Positions 61,607 through 64,000 of a stretch of DNA of 64,000 nt are shown piece by piece. Position 1 is the first letter of the stretch. Every line of letters starts with the position of its first letter. Under the pieces are notes generated by a model. The model had not been told where the DNA came from. It was given only the letters and a program-made list of their open reading frames with translations, and did no database searches. Both the position numbers and the translations under genes were made by a program. The DNA comes from Trissonchulus latispiculum (taxonomy: Eukaryota > Nematoda > Enoplea > Enoplida > Ironidae), in NCBI GenBank assembly GCA_030248195.1, contig JASAND010016564.1:1-64000 (forward strand), read 5' to 3'.

Positions 61607-63434
61607 GAATAAGTTCTTCTGTTGTCTGCGTAAAGCGAAAATAGCTCTAGCAAGTCAGCAATCACTGGAAAAATTGGTTGTGTTTCTGCAAAAACTACAT
61701 TTCTTATGATAACAGTGCATGGGCTAGCAATTGGAACAAAGCACGCCTCAGATAATTGAGCTCTGTGGGATCTTCAAGTCGGCACCTTTACTTTAATATT
61801 AATAATATCAATAATAATACTATCGATAATAATAATAATAAATAATAATAATAATAATAATCACAAGTTTAATTTGACGTCTGCAAGATTCACAAGTTTT
61901 GAAGCCAAATAAGAAGGTTGGCTATACCGGCTATTATATAGGTACATAGTTGGCGTTATACTATTATATGTAATTACAGTCAACAAAACAACTGGCGTAA
62001 ACATTAGGTACTGTATTAAGTATTTGTAGTACAAGGGCTACTAATATGACCAATTAAAGCTCAAGGAAGCTTGACAGTGATAATTATTATTACTATTATT
62101 ATTCTTGTTTCTCTTGGTGATTAGAAGTAGTGGTCCTGAGACTATAGATCAACTTTTCAAAATCCCTTTAGAATAAAGTCATACCCTGTGCAACGGCAAT
62201 AAATTGCAGTAGTGAAGGACCCATCACTTTAGACGACACTTCTCTAGACTTCTGCAAAAGTCACAATCAGCGCAGTGTGGTATGATATTTATTCTTGAAT
62301 ACGAAATTGAAACGATAATGCGATGCGATCTCCGCAGGTTTTTCGCTGAAGGGACGCTGAAAGCTCAAATCTGTAATCTATGCTGTTTTATTCAAAGCCG
62401 GCAGCTTTCGCTTAATTTTGAAGCTTGCGTAGCTTAACATATAATGGATTGTTTGATTTCTACAGAAATGACAAGTTTTATAAAGCTATAACTATTAAGA
62501 AATGACAAGCTATCTCATGATAGGGAAAAGCTTGCAAAGTAAATTACTTTCAAAAATAAAGATGTGCAGCTTAACGAGACCTTTCGATTGACTATAGTCA
62601 TACTTATGCAGCTGTTACTCAACTGTCAGAAATTGACAAACACTGTCCTGAACGAAGATGTTATTTTTTTGAAACAGGATTAACGTTTGTAATGTAACGT
62701 TTCATTAAATTTCACCTTGATTCGAGCCGTCAACCAACAGTACATGCCTAAGAGGAATCACTCTTTAAAGGCGGCTTAAAATATAATTCCACTTCCAGAA
62801 ACTCCAAACGGTTAATTTGTTAATTTGGCAAATTTTAGCTATTTTATAAACTCCTCTGTGTGCAGTTAGATAACTGATGCCAAAAAAGGAGCCATTGACT
62901 ATGGAAGCCAGAGGACTGCCACTTGTGAGATTTCAAAGGACCCTTTCTCTAATTCAAAGATTCAGACTAATATTTTGTAGTAATTACTTGTCCAAGCAGA
63001 GAAAATGTTGGAATCCAAATTGCTAATACCTTTTAATTAATTTCTCTAGGGCACACCTATTTTAATAATGTATCGATGAGGCATCGAGTGGTATAACCGC
63101 CAAACAGCTTCAGGTGGAAATGTTTGGTTAAATTAAGTGCAAACTGTAGAATATTGTACTTTTTGGAAATATGGCAGGTTTCTGAATTTCTAAAAAAGCA
63201 AACCTACTTATAGGAACTATCCGAAATTTCAACTCGGGGCTAGCCTGAATTCTGAGGAGTTCTGACACTGTTCGTTAGATTTTATTTTTTCAACAATTAA
63301 ATTTTTCCAAACATGCGGGACCCAGCATACGTGGAACAAGAGTCTGAGATCCCTACAGAATGTAACAACTCATTTAAGTTTACTTATTTTCTCGATTTTC
63401 TAGTTTAATTGTCATATGTGAAATTGATCATTGT
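61607..63434. other. intergenic, no gene recognised
   Basis: AT-rich with (AAT)n at about 61836-61860 and TTA motifs near 62080-62105. No coding exon identified. Confidence 0.4.
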
Positions 63435-63662
63435 TTAACCAATAGTGCCTGCTGGGCACTTTCCGTGAGTGCATCGCTTTCTTCGTAAAACCTTCTCAGT
63501 TGATGCTGCAACCGACATAGGTGTAGTTGAGCTGATTTCTTCCGAAACTTCTGAAGACTCCGCTGTAGTTGATTTTTCCGTCGAAGCTTCATCCTCGAGA
63601 GATGCTGAAATTTGCCATAAAATAAATATAAAGGTGCTGACAAGAATCAGCTTAGAAATCAT
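63435..63662 (-). CDS. predicted secreted peptide precursor ending in a Cys-ring peptide
   Basis: 75 aa from ATG at 63662 (frame open 5 codons further). Hydrophobic signal peptide MISKLILVSTFIFILWQISA, then a Ser/Thr/Glu-rich pro-region, a furin/dibasic site RRKR, and the C-terminal sequence CTHGKCPAGTIG directly before the stop. This is the standard layout of a hormone, neuropeptide or venom precursor: cleavage after RRKR would release a 12-mer, whose last Gly could become an amide, with a six-residue disulfide ring (Cys1-Cys6). Cys1-x4-Cys6-Pro7 resembles oxytocin/vasopressin spacing, but no neurophysin follows and the peptide is at the C-terminus, so homology is not claimed. An upstream exon may exist. 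Confidence 0.6.
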   Translation of the reverse strand: MISKLILVSTFIFILWQISASLEDEASTEKSTTAESSEVSEEISSTTPMSVAASTEKVLRRKRCTHGKCPAGTIG

Positions 63663-64000
63663 TCTGGTAAGCTGCAAACGTTACGAGCACCCAAATCAAA
63701 CGGAACGTTCAAGATTTCTGTATATCATTTTATGAAAACCGTTTGCAAGCATGACTGCACCAGCGTAACTTCTGATGGATGTAATTTAAGCATAAGTGCC
63801 CGGTGGTTCTTCAAAAAACTAGAAAAAAATAGCTAAATTAGGGTTTATGTTTAGGTAGTTAAGGTAACCTTTGGTATTCAAAGCATAGAACTTTAGCGAT
63901 GCTTTTATATCGATTCACTATGATGGTGCAATTCTGGTTGTTACCTGAAATCTATGCGATCAAAACAGGATCGATAGCCACGGATTTCGCTCAATTTCAT
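63663..64000. other. right window edge, 5' flank of the peptide gene
   Basis: No further ORF or repeat recognised. The promoter or upstream exon of the minus-strand peptide precursor would be here. Confidence 0.3.

Noticed and set aside
63435..63662. Oxytocin/vasopressin ortholog
   Set aside because: No neurophysin domain, and the peptide is at the C-terminus instead of directly after the signal peptide.

Overview
This is a window of an AT-rich animal (invertebrate metazoan) nuclear genome. The evidence is multi-exon genes with GT-AG introns, secreted Cys-rich proteins built from thyroglobulin type-1, EGF-like and trypsin-inhibitor-like (TIL) modules, a split chymotrypsin-fold protease, long (TTA)n and (TG)n microsatellites, and many eukaryotic DNA transposons and LTRs. 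The exact phylum cannot be named from the sequence.

Region 1, 1-10,623 (visibly higher GC than the rest): the 3' part of a very large LTR-type retroelement on the + strand. It carries at least four long intronless ORFs. ORF1 runs off the left edge. ORF2 resembles ORF1 around a shared PHPVHP block. ORF3 contains an RNase D/WRN-like DEDDy 3'-5' exonuclease domain. ORF4 has a 21-bp-repeat Ser/Gly/Thr/Pro tract and a C-terminal NADAR (YbiA-like) domain. About 2 kb of T-rich sequence follows, then a polypurine tract and a 508-bp LTR (TGTGGG...CCCACA) with TATA box and AATAAA. No reverse transcriptase or integrase is in the window; they would have to lie to the left. This accessory ORF set is the best candidate here for an undescribed system.

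Region 2, 10.6-33 kb: two tandem paralogous 11-12-exon genes for secreted thyroglobulin-1/EGF-like/TIL proteins. Copy A (13,574-22,743) reads through cleanly as 448 codons. Copy B (24,505-32,873) lacks one exon and has a 1-nt insertion in exon 4 and a nonsense codon in the TIL exon, so it looks like a pseudogene.

Region 3, 33-53 kb: a transposon-rich stretch around a serine-protease gene (43,347-49,329). It holds three hAT-like non-autonomous elements with 8-bp target duplications and subterminal arrays of short motifs, a 2-kb TIR element with minisatellites, TTAA-bounded elements, a solo LTR inside one of them, and foldback elements inside protease introns.

Region 4, 54-64 kb: three small minus-strand genes for single-domain TIL-like secreted proteins, the third with a degraded signal sequence; a foldback element split by a 746-bp solo LTR; and, at the right edge, a minus-strand peptide precursor ending in RRKR followed by a 12-residue Cys-ring peptide with a C-terminal amidation Gly.
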